From assembly GCA_008692225.1 (NCBI GenBank), contig VICG01000008.1, positions 817,001 through 881,000 of the forward strand: a stretch of DNA of 64,000 nucleotides, written 5' to 3'. Source of the DNA: Monilinia fructicola. Taxonomy: Eukaryota > Ascomycota > Leotiomycetes > Helotiales > Sclerotiniaceae. A program made the translations under genes and the position numbers. Below are positions 49,301 through 61,587 of this stretch, piece after piece (within the stretch, counting starts at the first letter, position 1; each line of letters opens with the position of its first letter). The notes beneath the pieces are model-generated. The model saw only the letters and a list, made by a program, of their open reading frames with translations. It searched no databases and was not told the origin of the DNA.

Positions 49301-50590
49301 AACTTGTCCGCCGTTGATGGTATTTCTACAGATACTTTTTGGTAACATTTCTGCAGTCAACAGATCGCCTATTTCCGATGGTGCTTCTCTAGATACTGTT
49401 GTCAATAATGCCCTCAAAATTAAAGATATATGTTCTCTGGAGGTTTGCAGTGGTAGTGAACCAGCCCCGCCATCTAGAGAACCTTCCCCAATACTTTTCA
49501 GTGGCTCCGTCTCGGTTACTGGTTCTACTATGACTATATATGGACCACAACCTCGGGGCTTTGGCCCGTCGTTTATGGGCTTGGATCTTTTAAATGTTGA
49601 GCTCACGGTGCCTGTATCTGTGCCAAATCAAACGCAAAACCAACAGACAAGCGTGGTGAGTTACGATGTTGAAGAACAGAATATTTCACAATTTTCCAAT
49701 GGTTGGAGCCAGCTACAGCTTTCAGCCAGTACTGTTCTACACGCAGGTCATCACACTCATGTCGAGTCAGACCCAGGTTGCACCCCTTTTGACTGCACGT
49801 ATTGTGTCAAGCATTGTTACGCAAATGCCGGAAGCCCTATGGTATTATGCCATGGTTGCGGTACCAATAGTGGCATCAATTACTGTTCGGTTGCATGTCT
49901 CCTAACAGGAAGTCTATCCCATGCAGATGTCTGCCAAGAGAACGTGTATGATCATGAGATGTTTGCGGTCAACGCCCACCTCGATCGCCAGATATACTAC
50001 GTTGGTCCTCTGGCTCTTTCTTCTTCAAATGAGGATACAGATAAAAAGTCAACTTATGCCTATCGCCAGAAGGTATTCGCGATGCATTGCCCGCGATGGT
50101 CCGTTTCCTTGGCTTCTTCGAGCATGGGCTCGGAAGAACAGCTTTACGTTGGAGAGCCAAGATTCTGATGAAGCATCGAAGAAGACTGGGAGCTACTTCA
50201 TATTCAAGTCTGGTTTGACTAGTAACGGACGTCGCATGAACCCGGACAGCACAGTGATCTGTACAATCAAATTCCACCCTGACGATAATATGACGCAGAT
50301 TGTTGCTCGTTGCCTGAGAGCTTGCTTCTCATCAAACTGTAAAATCAAAATCAAGGAATTCTTGTTTCGCCTTATTAAGAACTACCTTTCTGATGACGTT
50401 TCTTTTGCTCATTTTCCACATAGCGAAGATCGCACCACTGTTTTTTATGAGTTCCAGCACCAATTTCACCTTGAATTCGGTTTCCACGCAGATATGCAGC
50501 GAAACTCATCTGACAGCTTTGATTTTTGAATTGGAATGGCCTCTTGCGGAATATCTTTTGAGTCAATTCGAAATTGGAGAACTGGTCTAG
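46381..50590 (+). CDS. Large uncharacterised protein with a MYND-like zinc finger
   Basis: About 1,300 residues; function not recognised. Start is ATG 46381 (MQTPSLESLVSMTDSLIDLD). Introns read as 46447-46532, 46902-46991, 47296-47350 and 47508-47553, followed by one long exon. A conserved-looking N-terminal segment (SYHLGPPPPVAGKHGLLSWL, YDFFTWGWSPAIFSRSVRLG) precedes an RYHEYIDRLNILE helix region, a Lys8 tract (about 48299-48330), a long Ser/Thr-rich disordered part and the finger at 49779-49934 with C-x2-C, CHGC, YCSVAC and a final HADVC, which fits a MYND-type pattern. A globular C-terminus follows (GPFPWLLRAWARKNSF, TVFYEFQHQFHLEFGFHAD, ELEWPLAEYLLSQFE). One-base breaks in A, T or C runs near 47740, 49337, 50090 and 50525 are corrected; exon 2 has one unresolved stop near 46636. 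MYND fingers usually bind protein partners. Confidence 0.75.
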
Positions 50591-52997
50591 GCATGAGACC
50601 CTACGACATTGGATATCTCAAACAGCACATTGGTTATTGAAGGTCCTATTCAATATCATGATGAGTCAATTTAGGCAACTAATCTCATTAAAAATATGCT
50701 ACAGAAGTTTCAAGGTCATACATAGCACATGCTTTTCAAGGCTCAATCAAATTCATTTTCATTTCAAGTTGGGAGGATTCACCTAGCGCATACATCAACA
50801 ATTATGATTCGCGAGAGGAATGAACTTTCGTCTCAGAAGACCATCATGATAGATACTTAAGCGCAAGCATATATTACGAGTATGGGTTTGGTTTGTTTTC
50901 ACGTTCCGAGACATAGTCGCACATATTGGGGAGGGCTTTCATATTCGCTGGTCATCAAGCATGCTTGGGTGGTATGGATATGATACAAAAAAGGATTTCA
51001 CATGCAGTTTACCTTCATGAGTCACCGATGTCGTAGCTTGTGCTTTCGTCTGTACTGAAATCATGGAAGGGATTGGCGGAATTGCTATTCAAGAAGTTAC
51101 TTCTATCCGCACTGGTAGATCTCACTAAATTAGGTAGATGAATTTTCAATTTTTCTGTCTGAATATTGACTTTGCAATGCGTGTGTGAAAAATGATTTGG
51201 AATCCAGCATCAGCAGGTTCTGCAGATTTACTATATAGTAAACGGCCGTCCTTTTTCTCATTAACTCGTGTCTGATGAGCAATTATTCATGCGGATCTTC
51301 TGAGGCTCATCAGAACACTTACTTTTCGTTATTCAAACATACTAGTAAACCAGAACCCGAAATCGTTTCTTGATTATGACCTTGGAGTTCTAGATATGTT
51401 CCCATCTCTTATCACATCGGCTATATACTTGCTACATCGAATATGATATTCAACATGAATTCTATCAACTCATAGCCCGTCCATCCCCCTTCTTACACAT
51501 TTCGCATATATTCAATCGTTATTCAACCTCCTAATCCCGCGTCTTCTTTTCCTATGCCCATCCATGTCATCAGCATACCGTCGCCTTTCTTCTCCTCTGC
51601 GCTTCGTCCTTCCCCTCCTTCTCGCACGGAACTCCCCGCCCCGCCGGCGACATCACAATCCGTGCCAACTGCTATACGTCGATGTTTATTTGGGCTCTCG
51701 AGGCCTGCTTGGCGGGATTCTCTCATTTTCTTGCTCTGACTTGGATTCTCCTAATGCGGATTTTTCGTGTGGACATCTAATTGTGGTTCACATGCGGCGG
51801 GGTATCAGCTCTGTGTGGATGTTTAGATGTGTCGCGATTCTTTGTTGCCGAGCGCAGCGAGAGGGAGAGGAGCTAGGACTGGTAATGATAGGATAGCGGG
51901 AAGGGGCGGGGGCTGAGGGAAGAAATTTGCAGCTTGGTGGTAAGGGTTGGTGTTGATCTCTGGCGGTCTGGAGAGTGGAAGATTGGAGGTTTGCGAGAGA
52001 TGGGCGTGTTGGAATTTGTAGGTGGATTGGCTGGGCAAGATGTTGGGATGATGGATTGGGATGGAGGTAGGGTTGGGATGGTGGTAGGGTTGTTTGTTTG
52101 CGATGCTTCTGAAGAGATGAGTGATGGGTGAGACTTGGACATATTTTTGGGTTGAGGGGAAGAGTACGGAATTATGTTGTAGCTGTCAACGTGATTTCGC
52201 GATTGTGGACAGAGATATAGGTATAAGTTTGAGCAAGAGGGATGTGTTTGGTTTATGAGCTGGAGATTATTGAAGCATGCGGATAACTTTTTTTCTTTGG
52301 GAGATTTTACTGTGTGGTGCCATGGTTGGATATACTGAGCATGAAAGTCGTCGTCGATCAAGTCTTCTCTTATTAAGAACAGTGTTCCGTGGTGAAATCT
52401 CATATCAAATTCTCCCAAGTACGATCTACCTCTATCCTTACGAGTCTTTGCCGCAATAACATAATCTCCTTCTATCGATCCTGCGCACCAAGCAAGTAAA
52501 TTCTAGAAATCACCCATGCAAGCCAAAGGCCACAACAAGCAACAGAAAACGAAACATCCTCCGGCATTTTATCCAACGCCCGCAGAAAGCAAGATCTCGA
52601 AGAAACCAAAGTAGAAATTGTAAATGGAAGAAAAAAGGACATCCCGTCATTAGCGCACTCTGAGATCTAAACAAACGCGGGTCATTACTCCTGCTTTGCT
52701 AGGTAGAATGGTGATTGCTGGGTTGCCGCGAAGATGATATGAGAGAACAGGAAGGTGTTAATTCCGAATGCACCCAGCGCCGGGGTATATTGCCGAAAGA
52801 ATGCTGCAGCTGCAAAAAGAAAAGGCTACAAGTTGTGGTGTAACAACAAGGGTTATATCCAGGTTCGATCGGTTGACGGAATCGAGATGCGCGAGCCGCT
52901 TAATGCAACAAAAAGGTTGAAATTCAGACCAGAAGTCTGGATGTGCGTGCAAGCTGACCGCATCTCCTCATCCGCCATCGATGTTCCTAGACTCCCC
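50591..52997. other. Intergenic region; one doubtful minus-strand reading frame
   Basis: No gene is firmly supported. On the minus strand, 51523-52138 could encode a short Ser/Pro/Thr-rich protein (MSKSHPSLISSEASQTNN..., later SPNKHRRIAVGTD) if frame errors are allowed, but it has no domain I recognise. The remainder shows nothing. Confidence 0.4.
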
Positions 52998-55046
52998 TTA
53001 GTGTTGCGGGGCCGCGCTACCAGCACCGCCAACACCACGACTGGTACCAGGGACGTCTGGCCTGACCTTCTTGTGTCCAGGCTTGCTTTCTGCAGCAGGA
53101 CCATTAGCCTTTCTCTTTCCAAACTCCTCTGAGCCATCACTGCTGTATACAAGATCTGGCGTCGTTTCTCGGCTGCCAGTGGCAGAAGCGAGAGGAGAAC
53201 GGATAGGGGCCCCGTACAACCACTCCACTGAGCGCTTGTATTAGTACAGGCACCTGGGGTATATATATAAGAAGAATATAGGAGAAAAATGAGATTGTAG
53301 ATGTGCATGTGCAACTAACTAAGCGTCAAAGAAAAAGGGTGACATACGGCTTACTGGCTGGTTTTGGGAAGGAACAATCGGAGGAATGGGCAAGGTATGA
53401 CCCTGATTTTGCCATGGATTAACTCCCATTGCGCGTGCGGCAGCGGAAGCTGGCGGAGTTCCGTAATTTGAAGCGTATGGATCGCTGACCCAGCCAGTAG
53501 TTGTGACTGGTGCTGCAACTACTCCTGACGATCCAAGTGGTCGAGGCATACTGGAAGTACGGGGCAGAAAGGCTGGCGGACCTGGCTCAGTAGAAGATGG
53601 CAGAGTATTATCAGTAGTACGCTCATTTCCTTGAGTTCGGCTAGTAACATCTTGTTGCTCTCTTGGAGTCAAAGAAGAGTCACGGACACCGACAGGTCTA
53701 GGAGTTTGGTTTGCCCCGACCTTCAATAGATTGAGTATCGCCAGAAGAAGTGACGGGGGTTGAACGCAGAACTGGTGGAGCCATTTCAATTGGAGTAGCA
53801 GAGTCTGGGGGTGTGGTAGATGAGATGGATGAGGTTCTAACGCCTTCGGCTGTGATTGTTAATGCTGGTGTGGCGAGGTTGGTCTTGCGCTCAGAAGTGC
53901 GACGCTTTAAAAAGCTGATAGAATCGCGTCTGATGGTCTTGATCTCCTCTTGCTCTAACAACTTGCGGTTGATTACTTCTAAAGGGCTGGTTGTTGAGGT
54001 TAGCTATGGTCGATAACGAGTATGGATAACTACAGAGATAAGACCAAGAAGTAGTTGAGACAGTGAGTAGAGAGCAATAATCTGAGGAGAGCTATCATCC
54101 ACGCCAGACATTTGAAGTATGAATACAAAAAGTACTCAGCCATAACAGAAAAAGCTGTGGCCGAACAGAGAGTAAAGGTGCCGAAGAGGAAATAAAACAA
54201 CAGCTTAGTAGTCTGCAGATAAGCAGAAATTCTAGATGATGAAGCATCAATTCCCCAACACTTGAAAGCTCACGGATAAAAAGAGTTAAAGACTGTGATA
54301 GATGAAGGAGATCAAGAATGAGAGGAAGTTGAGACTTACTCAGGCAATGTAGGTACAGGACCTAGGTTTTGGAGATGGTCTTTTGCTTCAGCTAAAGAAA
54401 TATTGCCAACTTGCTGAGAAAAGACTTCGAATTCCTCGCTAGTCATGCGCTGAGGGTGAGGCCTATCGGTTGCTCGAATGGATGATTGGCGCTTGAAGAG
54501 AAGTTAGCAACAGTTATTTAAGGGGATAGAACAGTGGTGGTTGAGAATGAATCCACTACTGCAGAGTGCGAAGGTGAAAAAAATCAACGAAGTGAAGCGT
54601 AGAAGGCAAAGAATCAAACGAGATGATGAAGTCTCAGAATATGGAATTCAAGAGATGGTAGAAATGTAGATCTTGCAGGAAAGAAGAATATTCCACCAAG
54701 GAGAGTGGGTGTTGAAGTGTAAGAAGAAGTGATACTTACAGTCAATCTACCAACAGAATTCTCCTTGGAAGAATTGGGAGAAGTTGTATTTTTAGGAGCA
54801 CCAGTCTGGCTTCCATCTAGAAACAGAGGAAAGGGTCAGTGAAAATTCAAACACTCTACGTGGCGTGGGGGAAGGGGGGCAATGAGGGCAATGAGACCCT
54901 CGAGGGTCTGCCTTAGCTTCAATATTCTGATTTAAACTTGTTGAGATCTGGTTGTATATCTTTGATCCCGTTGACCCACGTGGAAAAGGAATCAACTTCA
55001 TCCGGATTCAATGCATACATGGTGGGTTATTACCTTGCGACTCCAT
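52998..55046 (-). CDS. Uncharacterised Ser/Thr/Pro-rich protein
   Basis: About 370 residues, not recognised. Proposed exons: 55034-55046 (ATG, 13 nt), 54740-54818, 54340-54491, 53348-53986 and 52998-53227, joined by GT..AG introns (some long, 120-353 nt). Visible parts: a helical segment MTSEEFEVFSQQVGNISLAE with a second helix ending LPTLPE-like, a basic region INRKLLEQEEIKTIRRDSIS and FLKRRTSERK that looks like a short coiled coil or DNA/RNA-binding helix, a long disordered Ser/Thr/Pro part, SLEWLYGAPIRSPL, and a basic C-terminus (KPGHKKVRPD) suggesting a nuclear localisation signal. One-base breaks are needed near 54787 and 53712. Divergent from GrpE. That the exons form one gene is inferred from frame-compatible splices. 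Confidence 0.6.
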
Positions 55047-56458
55047 CTTTGCACTTCTTGCTCAAAAAAAGACCTTTTACAATAAACCGTTGATATTCTT
55101 ATTGTCTTGATGATAAAACCTTTCAAGGAGGATTGAAGTTGATGAGAGTTGAAAAGTTTTACTAGATACAAAATTGCGAAGCACAAGTATACACCTAAGA
55201 AAGGATTAACCGAGAGAGAATATGTGTGTGTGTGAATGTGAGAGAGTGAATAGAAGGCAGGTGGATAACGAATGGCATGATTGTAAGTTGAGATGAAGCT
55301 GTGATTTCTAAGTGCAATCATGGCCAATCACAGACCCAAATTAGTTTGAGAAATCTCGGCAAATTTAAGGAGAAGTGTTGAGATTGAAAGTGAAAACCAA
55401 CATAAGTGCAGATGCAGGTGCAGATGCAATCATGAGTGCTTTTGGTTAGTAGGCACTTTCTAAACAATCACAACCCTTGAAGACAGAGAGTTTGTATGTT
55501 TTGCCAATCGATTTGAACAAGATAATGAAAAGTAAGAAGCCAATTCAGCTTTGAAACGGTACCGTTATGATTGAAAGAACATTGGGAGTTTACCCTGTGT
55601 ATTGGGTTACAGTAAGTGTTTCTTTGCCCTTCTGAACTCAGCAGTATGAACGTTTTCATATAGTCAGAAACCTATCCGCATATTCAAACATCAGGTCTCC
55701 CTCCTTTCACAACCTGGAACTTCTTGACCTCAGACACTGTTTGAAAATGAACCATAATTAGAAATGGCCATACGCACGTGATCCCATTAGCAGGCCAAAC
55801 TTCAACAGAACAAGCATTAGGTACACTGCAGATAGATTGGATACGATGCATATAATTCAGAAATCAGTCTGGGCAACAATTAATATAAAGCTAGAAAGTG
55901 GAATTGGTTCGTGGGGAGAAGACTTGCAAAGTTGCTGCTGGAAATGTTCCAGTAAAGAATCACCAACCAAGGGTTTGATACCACATATCTTGAGAGCATG
56001 AGTTTTCAAGGGAACCTCCAGGAAAACGTAACCCTTCAAACTTGTATTGAAGCCATTCCAATACAGCAGGCCAGTAGCTTGAATTCTCCCATATATTGTT
56101 AGATTTCCTGCTATAGCTACCATACAGCACTCCCACTCAGCCATATTAAGGAGGATGCACATATTATATTTCATTCCATCAGCCTGTGTCTTCTCACATA
56201 CACTTTGAATCTGCTTTCATAATCTTGAAAGAGAAAACATCAATTCTTGCTGTGTAATTCATGAAGTGATGTCTAGAAACTCATAGATGAAGTAAGACTT
56301 ACGTTGTATGTCATCAGATATGATAGAATACTGCCATCATAGACCGCCCAATATCGTACTAAAAATTTCCATCCCGATGTCACCCATCTATTACACAAAA
56401 ATCTTGGGCTTCACTTATTTTAATTTGCCTTCATATCAAACCTCACAACAACGACATA
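55047..56458. other. Divergent intergenic region upstream of GrpE
   Basis: 1.4 kb with no gene supported; a 105-residue minus-strand frame at 55857-56174 has no recognised domain. A (TGTG)n run lies at about 55222-55235 and a GCAGAT/GCAGGT repeat at about 55408-55427. Confidence 0.55.
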
Positions 56459-57342
56459 ATGAATTCAAGAGCATTACTCCGCCAATCATCTCGAGCTTTG
56501 AGCTCTTCTCTTCGTAGCTCGGCTGCAAGACAACAATTGCGATCGCAATTCCACAATAACACTCCTCTGGCTGCGCAAGTAGCTTCGAGGCAGTTTCAAG
56601 GAAGAAGATTCTATGCAACAGAACCAGAGGCCCAAGAAGGATGAGCCAGAGGCCGAGAAGAAGGAAGCAGAAGTTGAGGACCCAACGAAGAAGGCCTTAG
56701 AAGCGAAAGATAAGGAGATTATTGATTTGAAGGTTTGTTCTTCGTCCTGGCAACTTCATTCTACTTCTATACTACACATTCACTGCGGTAAACACCACGG
56801 TGCCGATGTTTATGGAAGATAAACTTGCAATGAGCTGTGGCAAAAAAATACATATGCTCAAAATGTTTGACTAACCCCACATCTCAGGACAAACTCCTCC
56901 GCTCCATCGCTGATTTCCGCAACCTCCAAGAGCGCACAAAACGAGATATGCAAGCTGCCAAAGACTTTGCCATTCAAAAATTTGCCAAAGATCTCGTTGA
57001 CAGTGTGGACAACTTCGACAGAGCCCTTACTACCATTCCGCGGAGAAACTCACCATTTCTGCCGAAGAACGAAATGAGCATCAACAAGACTTAATCACGC
57101 TATACGAGGGTTTGAAGATGACCGAAAATATCCTTATGTCCACGTTGAAGAAGCACGGTTTGGAGAGATTTGACCCCTCAGTCGAGGGCGAGAAGTTCAA
57201 CCCAAATGAACATGAGGCTACTTTCATGACTCCTATGGCAGGAAAGGAGGATGGAACAGTTTTCCACACTCAGCAAAAGGGATTCAAGCTCAATGGAAGA
57301 ATATTGAGAGCTGCCAAGGTTGGAGTTGTCAAGAATCCTTGA
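56459..57342 (+). CDS. MGE1: Mitochondrial GrpE, nucleotide exchange factor of mtHsp70
   Basis: Matrix cochaperone that releases ADP from mtHsp70 (Ssc1) during protein import and folding. Exons 56459-56732 and 56888-57342 are joined by a 155-nt intron with a TTTGACTAAC branch region; about 242 residues, normal size. The N-terminus is an Arg/Ser-rich presequence (MNSRALLRQSSRALSSSLRS, later FYATEPEA). A long charged helix and dimerisation segment follow (KKALEAKDKEIIDLKDKLLR, ADFRNLQERTKRD, AIQKFAKDLVDSVDNFDRAL), then GLKMTENILMSTLKKHGLER, and the beta domain (FNPNEHEATFMTP, VFHTQQKGFKLNGRILRAAK, VGVVKNP). Two one-base errors break the frame, an extra C at about 56630 (CCC) and a missing C at about 57039 (CC). 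Because GrpE is essential, these show that the sequence, not the gene, is faulty. Confidence 0.95.
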
Positions 57343-59259
57343 ACACCTTGACCAGACTCTACTTTAACGGATCGAACGCAATTTAGTATTGCTCGGTGCC
57401 ACGGAATGAAAAAGACACACATATTGGGGAAGCAACGAAAAATACAGCGGGGGAAATCATAAGATGTACAAAGTGTATAATTAGAAATGGGACTACGGTC
57501 AAGTCTACTCGGGCATCAGAATTCGAGCAGGACACAAAATAACGGCGTTGGAATGTATAATGACTGTAAGCTGTATGACGAACGAATCAGCTCACTCCTC
57601 TCTATAAAGATACGACAGGTCTTGGGTTAAAACGTGTATGGGCTGGCCTGGCTTTTGCAGTTATTTCTCTGCATCATCTTGTATATGTCACTACGATATG
57701 TCGCTCACGACTTTTTTCTTCTTCATACATAGGAAAAGGATGAATACCTAATGAAACCATAGAAAGATAGGTACACTATGAAATTTATGTGTGCAAGCAT
57801 GCTCGCTTAATCTTGTTCTGTACCGCGAGTCCCCGTTATGAATCACTAGCCTTCCGACTTGTCCCATCCCAATATCAGATCATTGATGGGAGCTCAGCAT
57901 CAACGCCGAAGTAGAATACCCATCTATGTGATCAGGATACGTAGGTATTCCCCAGAAGGCTCAGAGACCCCTCCCAGAGTACCAACTATGTATTCCTTCA
58001 CTCACCCACGCGTATCCCCTGTCCTTCCACCCGTCCTCTCCTCGCCTTCACCAGGGTATGCTATATCTAGTGTAGACGCAGCGCTCTCCTCTCAAATTCC
58101 TGCAACAACATCTCCGGTGCCACATCTCTCGTTTCGCGCAAGGGTGGAGTTGGAGCTTAGAGCTAAGGTTACGGGAATGGCATTTAGATATTTTCGTCTC
58201 TGGTCTAGCGATTAGGAAGGAGCCCGCAACCCGCTGCCAGCAACGAGCAACCAGCCACCAGCAATCTCCGGTGAACACTATAACCGCTCTCAGAATGTCA
58301 GCGCGGAGATGGGGAGTATTTCAGGCTAGGTATCACAGGCATATACATCACATCATACGATTCATATCGCATCGCATAGCAGCAGCAGCAGCAGCACCAC
58401 ACCAGCATCAGCATCAGCATGGCAGCCCAGCAAACATCGCAAATAGGATTCCATTCCCGTCCATGCAGCAAGCCAGACGACATGATTAAGAGACCACCTG
58501 ACTATCAGTTCCTAAGCCATCCCAACCTAAAGAGCAAAGAAAACAAAAGAAAGGAAAGCCCCAGAATTCATTTCATTCCCTGCTATGATACAAGCACACC
58601 GATATCCGCGATCAGCATATGCTCCCTTGCAAGAACCAGACTGCTCGAGTGCATTCATTGCATTGATTGAAATTTGTATCGCATGACAGTCCGCCGTCAG
58701 CATCAGAAGTCATCGTCATATTAAAATATTAGTACTGTACGCCTGCAGCACCATTTCGTTCCGCCGGGTATCCATCCTATCCATCCATAAAACAAGGAAA
58801 ACGTAACAAGAAATTCAGGGCTGAGATGAAGAGAAAATGAACGAGAAGAAAAGAGGAAAGCGATTAAGGTGTGGATCCATCTGCACATCCAATGTGTGCA
58901 AAAAACCCTGGGTATTCTAGTCGAGGGAACGAGGAAGATATAACTGCAGGTTGAGAGTATGCTTGCGGCGATTTGAATGCTCATCTGAAGTCGTAAAGTA
59001 CGTGTCCATGAGGAAATTATAAAGCCGAAACATCGTAAGCAAGTCGGAAAGGTGGAAGGTTTTGTGTGTATGCCGTTCTGCAAAAGTGAAAAGCAAAATG
59101 CAAATACAAGAAACGACTCCTTGCATGTATGGGGTGAAGGGTCCACTGTGTGTACCAGGTTGAGCACAAACTCTCAAGTGTAGCGAATTCGAGATCGCAA
59201 AGTTGACAAGCAGCGACAGCAGACCGAGCAACTCAACTATACCTGAGCCAGTCCGAAGC
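57343..59259. other. Intergenic region between convergent GrpE and the next minus-strand gene
   Basis: No gene is supported; frames at 57.9-58.7 kb and 58.7-59.2 kb lack recognisable domains and probably cover untranslated regions. A short CAG/CAGCAT repeat lies at 58378-58420. Confidence 0.55.
58378..58420. repeat. (AGC)n / (AGCATC)n short repeat
   Basis: Six AGC copies, then CACCAC and AGCATC units. Confidence 0.85.
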
Positions 59260-61587
59260 TTAAAAATTAACTCGAGGAGTTTTAGGAGCGCTGATAGGAA
59301 TGAGACTTTGAATGAACTCGTTATCCATACCAGAGGCCGCCATAATCTGATCCCGTAAGTTATAGTACTCGCCGACCTTTGTCTCAATCTCAGCTTTCGT
59401 AGTGCCCCAGGCCATGACCTGATTTTGAAGATGTAGAGTGAGATTGTTGGTACCATGATAGATGTCCTCGATCAAACGCATGTAGGTGCGGTCTTGATAA
59501 CTGAGTCCTTGAAGAGATGGATCAGCGGCTGCCGTAGAAGCGAGATTATCCTTGCTGATCATGGTGCGTTCGGTACGTTTGAATGGTGTATCCAAAGAAA
59601 TTGAATTAACCAGTCGACGAACTTGAGGGTTGCCTCTTGAAGAGTCGTTGTTCAGCCACTGCTTAATGAAGTAAAGCTCCTTCATGCAAGTAACCAATCC
59701 GTTGAAGGCAACTATCTTGTCCGATTTAAACCCGTCTCGGTTTTTTGCCATCCATTGACTATGTTGGAAATGGGCCTCTCCTCTGAGTGTCATTTCAGCA
59801 AGATATGCTTCGCGTTCTTCATCAGTCAGACCATGAACATCGCCAGTGATGGCTTTGGCAGCTCCTTTCTGTCTACTTATCAGTTCCATAGTCATACGAG
59901 AAGGAACTTTAAAACTTACCGTGTGGAAAACCGGGAGTGTCGTAGTATCGGACCAACCGCTGTCATCTTTGAAAGCATTGGGGCTACCATATGCCTTGGC
60001 AAGTATGTTCATATCAGTCTGAGGATCCATACGATTGAACTGTTCGGGTCTTTGAAGAATATTAACGCCTGTAAAGTACAAATGTTAGGTGCTATCAATC
60101 ATGGCAAGAAGAATCACTCTATACTAACCAGCTGCTGAAAGAAGAAGGCTGGCCCGTGTCCGAGTTATCACTCTCAAAACCGGAGTAAAAACTGCCAGTA
60201 TCCTTATCAATTTGTGGTGGTAACATGTTATCCAGCCCATTTTGAGTTCGAGGATTGCGTGGCTCACGAGGTCGCTCCGTATATTTGTCCTGCATTTTAT
60301 AGAGATTAGCCATCTGCGTTCTGATTGCAATACGGTATGCTTACCTGTGGAGCGACCACCGCTTTGGCCCACGTATCCCTTTACCACCACTGGCTGTACC
60401 ACGGATCATCTCCTCAAATTCCTTTGGCGATAGTTGATTATCCCGAGGATCTCCTTCGTCGTCGGAGACATAATCGTTGAAGAATTCGTAAAATTCTTTC
60501 CATCTGGGCTGGGCTCATAATTCGCGGGTCCTTGGCTCTGGCACCTTCGAGTTCCTCTGGCAAAAGAGTCGGATAACCTCTAAATGCTTGCGCCAAGTCC
60601 TTCTCGCTGTCAGGATCTACCCAGGCTCCATTGACATTGAGGTAACCAAAATTTCCCCAGACTTCCTTGCCTTTGTAATGGTTATTGGTTGGTCCTTTAT
60701 CACCTTTCAAATCAAGAACAACTTCACGTCTTGGACGCTCTTCAATTGCAAGTTGATCAATTGCTTCCTCAGATTTTGGATGCTCTTCAATTGAAAGTTG
60801 ATTGATTCCTTCAGCAAGCTTTTCAGGGACTTCAATGTTTGTCGAGTCGGATTCTGAAGCAATCTTGTAGTACTTGACGCCCGACAGTAGATTGCTAGGG
60901 AATAGGGGTTAGAATTAACAACGATATAGGTGGACAAACGACATACTCTTCAAGATCCTCCAAAGGTCTGTAGTCCTCATTATCGTTAAGGGAAGCTCGT
61001 GGTGGTGGAAATATGGGCTGAGTACCGAGGCCTCTACCTCGCATCATATTGTATGCGAATTCTTGACTTGGCTGCATTTTGATGACTTTTCCTTGCGCGA
61101 CTAATTCAAGAAATTCTAAATCTTTGGTTAATTGCGAGGATCGTTGGTTCAATCAGAGAAAAAATAAACCTTTGTGTTCTTCTTCAACTTTGGTTCGAAT
61201 ATCAGACAATCCTGCTTGTTGTTAGTAAACAATTCAAAATTGGCTCAAGCTCAAAGAAGGTGAAAATAAATTTGAAACACACCAGCAGCCAAATCAATCT
61301 TTAGTGCGCCGAGATATTGGTCATTTGAATTATGAGCTACTCAATTGGGTAAAATTAGGGACTTTGATGAGATATATTCTGTAGACAGAGTTCACTCACA
61401 AGCCAGATGACTTTCTTTGGTCCCATTGGGTTGAGCATGTGAATCGTCCAAATTGACTGTCGCTATTGGATAATGTTAGTACTTCTATCAAAACAATAGA
61501 TATCAAGGAGATCCATTGGATTTATATACAGCACTCACACTTTGAGTCTCGCCTATGGCGTCTGATATCCTGGGGTGCTTGATCCAT
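59260..61587 (-). CDS. Uncharacterised conserved-looking protein
   Basis: I do not recognise the family. ATG 61587 gives MDQAPQDIRRHRRDSK; several very short exons follow (containing ATVNLDDSHAQPNG, YLGALKIDLAAGL, SDIRTKVEEEHK), then LTKDLEFLELVAQGKV, EFAYNMMRGRGLGTQPIFPP, PLEDLE, a segment with two related units (QLSIEEHPKSEEAI and QLAIEERPRREVVL), WGNFGYLNVNGAWVDPDSE, an acidic segment KEFYEFFNDYVSDDEGDPRD followed by QLSPKEFEEMIRG, and a final exon of ~270 residues (59260-60071 region) rich in helices (SLQGLSYQDRTYMRLIEDIY, ELYFIKQWLNN) ending SAPKTPRVNF. Introns are short GT..AG; a one-base break near 60510 is corrected. Total is about 700 residues. No signal peptide or membrane segment is seen. 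Confidence 0.62.

Noticed and set aside
2696..57342. Programmed ribosomal frameshifting as an explanation for split frames
   Set aside because: The breaks occur in many unrelated genes, in both directions, with no slippery-site or pseudoknot pattern; homopolymer errors explain them better.
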